NCBI RefSeq assembly: GCF_025698545.1
Contig: NC_068577.1
Span: forward strand, 4,187,501-4,251,500
DNA from: Gossypium raimondii
Lineage: Eukaryota; Streptophyta; Magnoliopsida; Malvales; Malvaceae
Length of the DNA: 64,000 bases
Reading direction: 5' to 3'
Below, one piece after another: positions 37,163 through 49,530 of the stretch. The position numbers were made by a program, and so were the translations under genes. The notes below the pieces were generated by a model that saw only the letters and a program-made list of their open reading frames with translations, made no database searches and had not been told where the DNA came from. How positions within the stretch are numbered: the stretch's first letter is position 1; every line of letters starts with the position of its first letter.

Positions 37163-39764
37163 TGTAACACCACTTACTCGAGACCGTTGCCGGAATCAAG
37201 CACGAGGCATTACTTAGCTTATCTTACTAATTCGGAGCTTAAAAATTTACTTTGAAAATTAATTTCACTATTTACAGCAAACCTGTCCAATCGCGCAACA
37301 CTTACTAAATTCATATATCTTCCTACCATAAAATTTTTACAATTTTTGGATTAACCAATTAGTACAGTTTATTAGTTAAAGTCTCCCATGTTTCACCAAT
37401 CGACTGCCCTGACCTCTTGTCACTAAAAATAAATTTTCTCACTATAGCATTTTCATATGAAGTTCTTACTTGTTTCTACAGAAAATAGACTCAATAAGGA
37501 ATCTAGACATATAAACTATAACTCATAACCATTTTTATACAATTTTTAATGATTTTCTAAACTCAGAACAGGGGACTCCAAAAACAGTTTTGACCTTGTC
37601 TCACTAAAATTCACATATCTTAAAATATAAATTTCTTTTTGCTACACCGTTATCTTTCCATGAAAATAGACTCAACAATATTTAATTTCATATATCATTC
37701 ACCCTCTAATTCATTTTATACCATCCTAGGTGATTTTTCAAATTCACGTCACTGTGCTGCCTGAATTCTGTTTCTTTGCAAAATTTTATCCTTTCATGAT
37801 TTCCATGCATAATTTATCACCTAATCTTTCATAACAACAAACACCTTCATACTTAACCATTTTAATGACCATACACCATCAAATGCTTACACATCATTCA
37901 TTAGCAAAATCATTATTACAAACATACAAAATAACTAAATCCCTATACATGCCATAACTCAAACGTGTTTTGAAATAAAATACCGAGCAGTTGTGGTTGA
38001 TAGTGTGGATGATCTCCGACTTCTTTAGGATCCCTGAAGTAGCTTTGCAATACTATAAGAGAAAGAGAAATAAAAGAAGTAAGCATAAAGCTTAGTAAGT
38101 TTACTAGCAAATAAATAACAACATTAAACACAAATAATTAAACTCAAGTGACAATATCTCTAGTTTACTCTTTAGTTAATCTCATTCTAGTTCTCTTGCT
38201 TATTTACTTGGAATACTTGTGTGCATAACTTACTCATCTCTTGCTGCATCGTTGAACATCAATTGATAGTATAATAAGTTCTTAACTCTTATAACTTACC
38301 TGAGCTTGCCACTTATGCTTTAAACTGAACTTTCATGAATATGATTCACTTATTAGCCCGTTGAGCTACATTGGAACAATAGGGATACTCGGGTCTCTTC
38401 TGATAATAACATGCCAAAGCCATGTCCCAGACATGGTCTTACATGGGATGTTCTCATCTCGGTGCCCATGCCATGTCCCAGACATGGTCTTATAGGGGAC
38501 CTCTCATCTTGGTGCCAACGCCATGTCCCAGACATGGTCTTACATGGGACCTCTTTACCCAACTGTCATGACATTTGTATCCAGTACCATCCTTATGTAT
38601 CAACGGGACTTTTTAATTTTAATTCTCTATCATTTCATGCTTGGATCAACATTAAATAAATTCATAAAATAAATGCATAATTGCTGGAAAATAACAATAT
38701 TAATAATAATTATTGAAATATTGTATTTATTTACCTTAAACTTACCTCGGTATCAAATATAGTCCAATTCACCAACTTAGTCTTCAACTTTATTCTTCCC
38801 ATTGTCTAACCTCGAGTTTCATTCTTCTTGATCTAAAATAGAAATTTAACTTATTTAATACTCACATTCATCAAAACAGCCCTCGACTCTAACTTTTTCA
38901 AAATTACGATTTTACCCATAAACTTTTACATAATTACATTTTTGCCCCAAGGCTCAGAAATTAAACTTCATCCCTTATTCTTATGTTTTATGACATGCTA
39001 AACATTTTTCCCTTCTATGGAAACATCAAATTTTTACTCTAACATGTACTTAAGAGCATTAGGTATTTTTACCGATTATGTCGTTTTACTCGTTTTCACT
39101 TAAAATCGGCTAGAAAAAGATGTTTAACATAATTTCTAGCTTCATATTCTATCATAAAACATCAAAATAAACACTTTTCACCTATGGGTATTTTTCCAAA
39201 TAAAAACCCTAGGTTAAATTATTGCTAAAATAAGCTAAATTAAGCTACCGGGATCTTAAAAACATAAAGAACATTAAAAACGGGGCCTGGGATCACTTAC
39301 TATGGAGCTTGGAAGCTTGAAAACCCTAACTATGGCTTCCCCCCTTGCTGATTTCGTTCACTATGAAGAAGATGAGCATAATTTGCCATCTTTTTCTCTT
39401 TTAATTCATTTTAATTACTAGATTACCAAATTGCCCCTAACTTAAAATTTTCTATTTCACTTATCTCATGTCCATTTTTGTCTACCAACTTAACCAATGG
39501 TCTAATTACCATATAAGTACCTCCAATTTAAAGTTTCATAACAATTGGACACCTCTAACATGTAGAACTCAACTTTTGCATTTTTTACAATTTAGTCCTT
39601 TTGACTAAATTGAGTGCCCAAACGTCGAAATTTTTGAACGAAATTTTCACGAAATCATTTTGTGAAATCGTAGACCATAAAAATATAAGAAAAATAAAAT
39701 TTTCCTCATCAGATTTGTGGTCCCGAACCCACTGTTCCGATAACCTTAAATTTGGGCCATTACA
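37163..39764 (-). repeat. 3' LTR of the gypsy element (left copy)
   Basis: It is 2602 bp and begins on the element strand with TGTAATGGCCCAAATTTAAG at 39764. It holds three copies of a 50/51-bp palindrome-bearing tandem unit (38420 onward). Compared with the other LTR it lacks about 60 bp near 37315 and two tandem units. Otherwise differences are scattered single bases. Confidence 0.93.
38420..38560. repeat. Three 50/51-bp tandem units in the left LTR
   Basis: Units start at 38420, 38471 and 38521. Each carries CCATGTCCCAGACATGG, a perfect 7-bp inverted repeat around CCA, followed by TCTTACATGGGACCTCT-type bases. The paired array in the right LTR has five units. Confidence 0.9.
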
Positions 39765-42700
39765 ACTCCCCCCCTTTTTTAGGATTTTCGTCCTCGAAAA
39801 TCTTACCAGTAAAGAGGTTTGGGTACTGTTTTCTCATTGCCTCTTCCGGTTCCCATGTCGCTTCCTCAATCCCGTGCTTTTGTCATAACACTTTCACCAA
39901 ATTTATCTTTTTGTTTCTAAGCTCCTTAATTTCCCCTTCTAATATCTTAACTGGTTCTTCATTATAAGTCATATCCGGCTGAATCTCCACTTCTGTCGGA
40001 GTAATAACATGTGAAGGATCTGACCGATATCGTCGTAGCATAGATACATGAAAAACATTATGGATTCTATCGAGTTCCGGTGGTAAAGCCAATCGATAAG
40101 CAACCGGTCCAATTCTTTCTATGATTTCATATGGTCCGATAAATCTTGGACTCAATTTACCCTTTCGACTGAACCGAAGAACTTTCTTCCAAGGAGACAC
40201 TTTTAAGAATACTTTATCACCCACCTGAAATTCAATGTCCCTTCGTTTAAGATCGGCATATGACTTCTACCGATCGGAAGCTACTTTTAAACTATCCCGA
40301 ATTAGCCTTACTTTTTCTTCTGTTTCCCGTATCAAATCAACCCCGTGTATCTTCTTTTCACTGAGCTCTGTCCAATATAACGGTGTTCTACATTTTCTAC
40401 CATATAAAGCTTCATACGGAGCCATTTTAATACTGGACTGATAACTGTTATTGTAAGCAAATTCAATCAAAGGTAGATACATTTCCCAATTACCTTGAAA
40501 CTCTAATACACAACATCGGAGCATATCTTCCAATACCTGAATTATACGCTCATATTGGCCATCTGTCTGAGGATGAAATGCATTACTGAAATACAACTGA
40601 GTACCCAAAGCTTCTTGCAATTTGTCCCAGAAACGAGACGTAAATCTGGGATCTCTATCTGATATAATGGAGACAAGCACTCCATGTAGTCTAACAATCT
40701 CAGATATGTACAATTCAGCCAATTTATCTAAAGAATAATCCATACATACTGGGATAAAGTGCGCGGACTTTGTCAATCGGTCGACAATTACCCAAATGGC
40801 ATCTTTCTTCCTCGGAGATAATGGTAACCCAGATACAAAATCCATAGTGATTCTTTCCCATTTCCATTCCGGTATAGTGATTGGCTGAAGCAACCCCGAA
40901 GGTACCTGATGTTCAGCTTTAACCTGCTGACATACTAAACATCTTGATACAAACTCAGAGATATCACGTTTCATACCCGACCACCAATACATCTTTTTCA
41001 AATCATTATACATTTTATTACTCCTCGGATGTACAGACATAGTACCGCTATGGGCCTCGTGTAGAATCTTCTGTATAAGCTCGAAATTCTTCGGTACACA
41101 TACTCGGCCTCTGAATAATAAACAACCATCAGTCTCAGTCCGAAATTCTGAATCATTACCGGACTCATAATGTGCCCATTTAGCCTGTAACTTCTCATCA
41201 TTTTTCTGAGCTTCACATATTTGTTGACGAAACATCGATTTAGCCTTTATTTTAGCTATGATTGAACCATCATCAGCCAGTGACAACCGGGTATTTATAG
41301 CTCGTAAAGCAAATAGAGATTTTCGGCTCAAAGCATCAGCTACCACGTTAGCCTTACCCGGATGGTAATCAATAACCAAATCATAATCCTTTATCAATTC
41401 AAGCCACCTGCGTTGTCTCAAATTCAAATCTTTCTGTGTCATCAAATATTTCAAGCTTTTGTGATCAGTATAAATATGACATTTCTCACCATATAAATAA
41501 TGCCGTCATATTTTCAATGCAAATACAATAGCAGCTAATTTGAGATCATGTATCGGGTAGTTTCTTTCATGTGGCTTAAGTTGTCTTGAAGCATAGGCTA
41601 TTACTTTATCTTCTTGCATCAAGACACAACCCAAACCATTTAATAATGCATCACTATAAATAATAAATTCCTTACCCGATTCAGGCTGTACCAACACAGG
41701 TGCTTCCGTCAACAATTTCTTCAATCGGTCAAAACTTTGCTGGCATTTTTCTGTCCATTCAAATTTAACATCTTTCTGTAATAAACGGGTCATCGGAGAA
41801 GCTATCATAGAAAACCCTTGTACAAATCTCTGATAATATCCAACTAATCCCAAGAAACTTCTAACTTCAGATACATTCTTCGGTGGACTCCAATTGACAA
41901 TGGCTGAAATTTTACTCGGATCTACCCTGATACCTTCTGCAGATACAATATGTCCAAGAAAACCTACCTCTCGAAGCCAAAATTCACATTTACTGAATTT
42001 AGCATAAAGCTTCTTTTCACGCAGAATTTGCAACACTATTCTCAAATGTTCTGCATGCTCATTTTCATCTCGAGAATAGATTAAAATATCATCAATGAAA
42101 ACTACTACAAACCTGTCCAGATACGGTCTGAATATCCGGTTCATCAAATCCATGAATACTGCAGGTGCATTAGTCAACCCAAACAACATAACCAGAAACT
42201 CATAATGCCCATACCTGGTTCTGAAAGCTGTCTTTGGCACGTCTGGCTCTTTTACCCGTAACTGATAATAACCAGATCGGAGATCAATCTTTGAAAATGC
42301 TGTGGCACCTTTCAGCTGATCAAATAAGTCATCAATTCGAGGCAACGGGTACTTATTCTTTATGGTTACCTTATTGAGCTGCCGATAGTCGATACACAAT
42401 CTCAAAGACCCATCTTTCTTTTTCACAAACAGAACTGGAGCACCCCAAGGTGAATGACTCAGACGAACAAAACCTCTGTCAACAAGTTCCTGTAACTGTG
42501 TCTTTAACTCTTTTAATTCTGTAGTAGCCATACGATACGGAGCTATGGAAATTGGGGCAGTTCCCGGAATCAAATCTATAGAAAATTCCACTTCTCTTTC
42601 TGGTGGCAACCCTGATAACTCTTCTGGAAACACATCAGAAAATTCACATACAACTGGTACTGCTTGTATCTTTGACTCAGATACCTTAGTATCCAACACA

Positions 42701-44448
42701 TACGCCAAATAAACATCATACCCTTTTCTGACACACCTCCGAGTCATCATAATCGAAATCATATCGGATAATCCTTCATCGATCGATTTAACCCGAAGTA
42801 ATTCTCCATTCTGGCATTTCAACACAACATATTTTTGTCTACAATTTGCTACTGCATCATGCTGAGTTAACCAATCCATGCCCAATATCACATCAAACTC
42901 ATCAAAAGGCAATAACATCAAGTCAACCGGGAAACAAATACCTTTTACCATCAGTGGACAATTTTTACAAACTTTATCCACTATCACAAACTGGCCCAGG
43001 GGGTTCGAGACTTTAACCATAAATTCAGTAGGTTCAACAGACAAATTTTTAACAAATGCTAACTTTGTGCATATATATGAATGTGTAGAGCCAGGATCAA
43101 TTAATGCAATAACAGTAGTATCATAGAGAGAAAATGTACCCGCAATTACATCAGGAAAGGACACCTTTTCACGAGCTCAAATAGCATATGTTTTTGCGGG
43201 TGCTCTAACATCAGATCTAGCTGCTAAATCCCTAGATGCACCTCTGTTATTCGCTCCTGCTCTTGGGTTTCTCTGCGGTCTTCCTCTGATAGGAGCATTT
43301 CCTGATCTCACACTCGTTGTCTCTTCTCTTTTAGTTATTTCAGGACAATCCCGGATAAAGTGATCGGACGCTCCACATCTAAAACAAACATTTTCACCTG
43401 CTCTACACTCTCCGGGGTGGCGTCTACCACATTGAGGACATTCCGGCCTAGGAGGTCGAAAATCTTGCTGTGCCTGGCTCGTAGTGGTTTGAGCTCTAAA
43501 ACGCTCGAATCTTCTACTTCTGCTTCGGCCAGAATACCTATCTGGAAAATGTGATCCGCTACAGAGCTCCCTAGATCTCTTAGACGTAGACTGAAATGAT
43601 TTACTCATTTGCCTCTTCTTTGTATCCTGCGTTCCGACTTCAACTTTGTTCTTCTCTTTTTCTTTTAATAAGTCTTCTACTTTACAGGCTCTTTCTACCA
43701 GAACAACAAACTCTCTGATTTCCAATACACCCACTGATAGTCGGATATCATCATTAAGCCCATCTTCAAATCTCTTGTACATTTTGGCTTCGGTGGATAC
43801 AAATTCCCGGGCATACTTACTAAGTCTGACAAATTCGCATTCATATTCAGTCACGGACATCTTACCTTGTTTTAGCTCAAGAAACTCCTTCCTTTTCTGA
43901 TCTATAAATCTCTGGCTGATGTACTTCTTTCGAAACTCCTCTTGAAAGACATCCCAAGTAACCCTCTCACTCGGTACTATAGACACGAGAGTCTTCCACA
44001 AATGATAAGCTGAATCTCTGAGAAGTGAGACCACACACTTCATACATTCTTCCGGTGTACAAGATAATTCTTCAAAAATCCTGATGGTATTCTCAAGCCA
44101 GAATTCTACTTTTTCTGCATCATCATCTTTGGTCGCCCGAAATTCTTCAGCCCCTTGCTTCCTAAACTTATCAACAGGTGGTCTCTCCCTGATAAATATA
44201 CCTGTAGCTGGGGAAGCTACATGGGGAACCTGTGAATCTTGAGGGGGTGGAGGTCTTACAGCCGGATTCGTACGAACAAACTTAGCAAACCAATCATTCA
44301 TGGCTTGGAAGAAGGCTTTTCTAGCTCCTCCTCCCTGTCTAACTGATGCAGATCTTTCACTAACATTAACATCTAGTGGCGCCGTCCCTTCTGCGGAAGC
44401 AGACGCATTACTTTCTACTTCATCTGTACCAGCTCGTTCAGGATCCAT
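39760..44448 (-). pseudogene. Gag-Pol of the gypsy element, one frame with four nonsense codons
   Basis: From the ATG at 44448 (MDPERAG) to the TAA at 39760-39762 the frame never shifts; it spans 1562 codons and has internal stops at 43177-43179 (TGA), 41506-41508 (TGA), 40267-40269 (TAG) and 39883-39885 (TGA). Gag has a retrotransposon Gag core and a CCHC knuckle (CFRCGASDHFIRDC), preceded by a second Cys/His cluster (CPQCGRRH). Pol shows protease ([10 protein letters not shown]), reverse transcriptase with FIDDILIYS, RNase H ([26 protein letters not shown]), integrase with the H-H-C-C finger and a D-D-E core ([21 protein letters not shown]), and a C-terminal chromodomain (ATWEPEEAM). The RNase H HDLELAA motif reads HDLKLAA. 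Known role: element replication and targeted integration. This copy is defective. Confidence 0.93.
39765..39780 (-). other. Polypurine tract
   Basis: On the element strand AAAAAAGGGGGGGAGT immediately precedes the 3' LTR, as needed for plus-strand priming. The last Pol codons run through it. Confidence 0.9.
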
Positions 44449-44568
44449 AACTATAAAAGAAAACATTTTAAAATCGTCAGGAGTCGTCACACTATCAAAA
44501 TATATAAGTATGGCATGTATAGGTAGACTCATATTCATACTGCATATTACTGAGAACCGACTAAACCT

Positions 44569-44580
44569 GCTCTGATACCA
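44569..44580 (-). other. Primer-binding site, tRNA-Met type
   Basis: On the element strand TGGTATCAGAGC, complementary to the 3' end of initiator tRNA-Met, lies five bases (TTTAT) after the 5' LTR end. This is the usual site for plant gypsy elements. Confidence 0.92.
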
Positions 44581-44585
44581 ATAAA

Positions 44586-47350
44586 TGTAACACCCCTTAC
44601 TCGAGACCATTTCCAGAGTCAAGCACGAGGCATTACTTAGCTTATCTTACTAATTCGGAGCTTAAAAATTTACTTTGAAAATTAATTTCACTATTTACAG
44701 CAAACCTGTCCAATCGTGCAGCACTTACTAAATTGATTATAACTCGAGCTACGGGACTCAAAATTTAATTCTGTAAATTTTCCCTGAAAATAGACTCATA
44801 TATATTCCTACCATAAAATTTTTAAAATTTTTGGATTAACCAATTAGTACAGTTTATTAGTTAAAGTCTCCCCTGTTTCACCAATCGACTGCCCTGACCT
44901 CTTGTCACTAAAAATAAATTTTCTCACTATAGCATTTTCATATGAAGTTCTTACTTGTTTATACAGAAAATATACTAAATAAGGAATCTAGACATATAAA
45001 CTATAACTCATAACCATTTTTATACAATTTTTCATGATTTTCTAAACTCAGAACAGGGGACTCCAAAAACAGTTCTGACCTTGTCTCACTAAAATTCACA
45101 TATCTTAAAATATAAATTTCCTTTTGCTACATCGTTATTTTTCCATGAAAATAGACTCAACAATATTTAATTCCATATATCATTCGCCCTCTAATTCATT
45201 TTATATCATCCTAGGTGATTTTTCAAATTCACGTCACTGTGCTGCCTGAATTCTGTTTCTTTACAAAATTTTATCCTTTCATGATTTCCATGCATAATTT
45301 ATCACCTAATCTTTCATAACAACAAACACCTTCATACTTAACCATTTTAATTACCATACACCATCAAATGCTTACACATCATTCATTAGCAAAATCATCA
45401 TTACAAACATACAAAATAACTAAATCCCTATACATGTCATAACTCAAACGTGTTTTGACATAAAATACCGAGCAGTTGTGGTTGATAGTGTGGATGATCT
45501 CCGACTTCTTTAGGATCCTTGAAGTAGCTTTGCAATACTATAAGAGAAAGAGAAATAAAAGAAGTAAGCATAAAGCTTAGTAAGTTTACTAGCAAATAAA
45601 TAACAACATTAAACACAAATAATTAAACTCAAGTGACAATATCTCTAGTTTACTCTTTAGTTAATCTCATTCTAGTTCTCTTGCTTATTTACTTGGAATA
45701 CTTGTGTGCTTAACTTACTCATCTCTTGCTGCATCGTTGAACATCAATTGATAGTATAATAAGTTCTTAACTCTTATAACTTACCTGAGCTTGCCACTTA
45801 TGCTTTAAACTGAACTTTCATGAATATGATTCGCTTATTAGCCCGTTGAGCTACATTGGAACAATAAGGATATTCGGGTCTCTTCTGATAATAACATGCC
45901 AAAGCCATGTCCCAGACATGGTCTTACATGGGATGTTCTCATCTCGGTGCCCATGCCATGTCCCAGACATGGTCTTATAGGGGACCTCTCATCTCGGTGC
46001 CAACGCCATGTCCCGGACATGGTCTTACATGGGACCTCTCATCTCGGTGCCAACGCCATGTCCCAGACATGGTCTTACATGGGACCTCTCATCTCGGTGC
46101 CAATGTCATGTCCCAGACATGGTCTTACATGGGACCTCTTTACCCAAATGTCATGGCATTTGTATCCAGTACCATCCTTATGTATCAACGGGACTTTTTA
46201 ATTTTAATTCTCTATCATTTCATGCTTGGATCAACATTAAATAAATTCATAAAATAAATGCATAATTGCTGGAAAATAACAATATTAATAATAATTATTG
46301 AAATATTGTATTTATTTACTGTAAACTTACCTCGGTATCAAATATAGTCCAATTCACCAACTTAGTCTTCAACTTTATTCTTCCCATTGTCTAACCTCGA
46401 GTTTCGTTCTTCTTGATCTAAAATAGAAATTTAACTTATTTAATACTCACATTCATCAAAACTGCCCTCGACTCTAACTTTTTCAAAATTACGATTTTAC
46501 CCATAAACTTTTACATAATTACATTTTTGCCCCAAGGCTCGGAAATTAAACTTCATCCCTTATTATTATGTTTTATGACATGCTGAACATTTTTCCCTTC
46601 TATGGCAACATCAAATTTTCACTCTAACATGTACTTAAGAGCATTAGGTATTTTTACCGATTATGTCGTTTTACTCGTTTTCACTTAAAATCGGCTAGCA
46701 AAAGTTGTTTAACATAATTTCTAGCTTCATATTCTATCATAAAACATCAAAATAAACACTTTTCACCTATGGGTATTTTTCCAAATAAAAACCCTAGGTT
46801 AAATTATTGCTAAAATAAGCTAAATTAAGCTACTGGGATCTCAAAAACATAAAGAACATTAAAAACGGGGCTTGGGATCACTTACTATGGAGCTTGGAAG
46901 CTTGAAAACCCTAACTATGGCTTCCCTCCTTGCTGATTTCGTTCACTATGAAGAAGATGAGCATAATTTGCCATCTTTTTCTCTTTTAATTCATTTTAAT
47001 TACTAGATTACCAAATTGCCCCTAACTTAAAATTTTTCTATTTCACTTATCTCATGTCCATTTTTGTCTACCAACTTAACCAATGGTCTAATTACCATAT
47101 AAGCACCTCCAATTTAAAGTTTCATAACAATTGGACACCTCTAACATGTAGAACTCAACTTTTGCACTTTTTACAATTTAGTCCTTTTGACTAAATTGAT
47201 TGCCCAAACGTCGAAATTTTCGAACGAAATTTTCACGAAATCATTTTGTGAAATTGTAGACCATAAAAATATAAGAAAAATAAAATTTTCCTCATCAGAT
47301 TTGTGGTCCCGAAACCACTGTTCTAATAACCTTAAATTTGGGCCATTACA
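44586..47350 (-). repeat. 5' LTR of the gypsy element (right copy)
   Basis: It is 2765 bp, with ends matching the left copy. It carries five tandem palindrome-bearing units (45905-46155) against three on the left, and an extra block around 44736-44800 that the left copy lacks. The promoter should lie in this copy. Confidence 0.93.
45905..46155. repeat. Five 50/51-bp tandem units in the right LTR
   Basis: Units start at 45905, 45956, 46006, 46056 and 46106. The third has CGG in place of CAG in the palindrome loop region, and the fifth has GTCATG in place of GCCATG just before it. Open frames here on both strands come from the repeat period and are not genes. Confidence 0.9.
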
Positions 47351-48807
47351 GGTCGATGGTAGAATTAAAAATAAAATTGGGAACATAATGATGACATCTC
47401 AAAATAACAATTATTACAATATGAAGAACACATTTTATTGCAATACAATCAATAGCAGCAAGAAGGAAGAGAGACCAAAGTCAAACTTGTGTCGGTGAGG
47501 CAGAAGCTATCAATTCCATGAATTGAAGAACCCATTTTATTCCATTGTTATCTATCTCTCTAACACTTTCGACCTGATCAAGGAGTTCTGACTAAGCCAA
47601 AAGCGTTAATTCAATCATCGAAGTGATCTTGTAAGGTACTCTTTTTGCTTGCGTTGTCTTGAAAGGAAACCGCTTTTCTGTTTTTAGGAAAACATTCATT
47701 ATTTTTAATCTGGTTTTACTTTAGTGATTCAATTACATTATTATTGTGGCGTTTTGTAAACGATTAGAGTTTTCAAGGAAAGATTTTATAAAAAAAAACT
47801 TAAGTATTTTGGAAAGCGTGGAAAATATTTAAAATAACGATTTTTAAACCAAAATACCATGCAATGATTAGAGTATTAACCAAATGTCATGCTTTAAAAT
47901 AATTAAGCTAAACTACTTTATCTTAAAATTTAAACAAGAATTACTTAACAATTACAATCCGAAAATAGAATGATTAAAGAAAGCATTAATAAAACTTCAA
48001 AATAATAATAATGAAAATAAACTTGCTAATCTGAGGTTCCTCTAATGCCATCCCTGAATCTTAGTTTTATGCATTAACTGATAGGTAAAGAAAGGGGGAG
48101 TGAGCTTACAATAGCTCAATATGAGTCTAAATTATAAATCATTATATGTATAATTGTGCAAACAGTAAAGTATACAGTTCATGGCATAATAGCAAATTAA
48201 ACATATTATAAGGAACATTATAAAAAATAATGCATGTTCAGTTTTTACACATGTGCAATGTAATTATAATCATAGATTCTCATCTATCCATCTTATCCGC
48301 CCTCAAGCATTGCTCAACACCCCAAAACACATATCAATAACTAACCATCCCGGATTTCCTGGTGAAGATGGTTGTTCACTTGTAATTTGTGACAATGACT
48401 TTTACTACAATAACTTACCATCCTGGTTGCTCGGTTTTGATGGGTTTTTAACTATCATCCTGGTTTAATTCGGTTTTGATGGCATTGCCACCTACTTCGT
48501 GCAATACTACTATCTTTTAGTGTGGATTTAAATTGCCACTATCTCCTACGGAACTCATCCGTCCTCCATACTTGTTTTCATATATTTATATACATGTACT
48601 TAGTATATCATGCTATTTATTATTATTTGATGCTAAATTTGATACCTTAAACTTATCATATAACATCATGTGTTCATGCGCTCATTCACATCAATTTCAC
48701 ATAAGTAATTAATTTTTGTGAATTAAAACAGTATTACACATACATCATCTTCATGCAAATTAACATACTTAGTTTGGCTAACACATACATAAGTAGGGTT
48801 TTCACTT
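47351..48807. other. Intergenic DNA, possible decayed LTR
   Basis: No gene was seen. Between about 48340 and 48500 phrases built on 'aaccatcctgg..tcggttttgatgg' recur about three times, as in LTR-internal repeats, leading into the GGTTCGCA array. A TE origin is likely but unproven. Confidence 0.35.
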
Positions 48808-49530
48808 ACAGGGGTCAAACATATTGGTTCGCACACTTAGGGGTTCGCACCTAAGGGTCCGCACAAGTAGGGGTCATATCTAGGGGTTCGCACCTAAGGT
48901 TCGCACAAATAGTTCACACATAAGGGCTTGCACACCTATTCATGCTAGGGTTCACATATTATTCTATAGGGTTTGCATACTACTGTTCACATAAGCATGG
49001 TTCGCATAACATGGCTCGCTATTATAGCATATAAGCCGACATAATTAAACACATAAGATTTACATGTAATAACTTAGTGTTCAAATATCATGACCTAGGG
49101 TTTGCATATAAATCATAGGGGGTTCGCATGTCATAAACAATTAGGGTTTGCATTTAAAATTCTGACTCGCACGTATTGACTCACATGTAATAATATGACT
49201 CACATAGATAGTGGTTCGCATGTTATATTCTGACTCGCATGTACAACAATATAGGTTCCGCACATAAGAATCAAGGTTCGCGCGTAATAACCTAGGGTTC
49301 ACATGATATTCATATAGGGTTCGTATGGATATACTAAGAGTTCGCATAAGGAATCCTATATGTTTATGCATCTGGGTTCGCAGTAAGGGGTTCGCATGCA
49401 AGGGCTCGCACATACAGGGGTTCACATACAAAAGGGTTTTCTCATACAAATTAAGGAGGGTTCGCATACATGGGTTTTTGCATGCAAGGGGGTTTGCACA
49501 CTGCCTCATATACAGGCTCTCCCTAGGTTC
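48808..49530. repeat. Degenerate GGTTCGCA-rich tandem array
   Basis: Variants of AGGGGTTCGCACCTA, GGTTCGCACA, GGGTTTGCATA and GGCTCGC occur some thirty times over about 720 bases. Spacing is irregular, roughly 12-35 bases, and A/T-rich linkers of varying length lie between them. Long open frames on either strand arise from the short period and show no domain. The array may sit inside an old retrotransposon LTR. Confidence 0.7.

Larger units (their letters stand above)
37163..47350 (-). mobile_element. Ty3/gypsy retrotransposon (Tekay/Del-type chromovirus), nearly complete
   Basis: The element is about 10.2 kb and is read leftward. Its 5' LTR is 47350-44586 and its 3' LTR 39764-37163. Between them are a tRNA-Met primer site (44569-44580), one Gag-Pol frame (44448-39760), and a polypurine tract (39765-39780). 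LTR ends are TGTAATGG and GTGTTACA on the element strand. The Pol order protease, reverse transcriptase, RNase H, integrase, chromodomain, with Gag in the same frame, is that of chromoviruses. The two LTRs are highly similar, so insertion is fairly recent, but the copy cannot make a full polyprotein because of four stop codons. No 5-bp target duplication is evident (ATAAA on the left, GGTCG on the right). Confidence 0.95.

Noticed and set aside
38420-46155. 50-bp repeats with inverted symmetry, resembling a CRISPR array
   Set aside because: The units are contiguous tandem copies with no unique spacers, and they lie inside LTRs of a plant retrotransposon.
45838-46257. Several overlapping open frames on both strands
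   Set aside because: They are translations of the LTR tandem units.
49141-49509. 122-codon minus-strand open frame and overlapping plus-strand frames
   Set aside because: They arise from the GGTTCGCA array; both strands stay open because of the short motif, and no domain is present.
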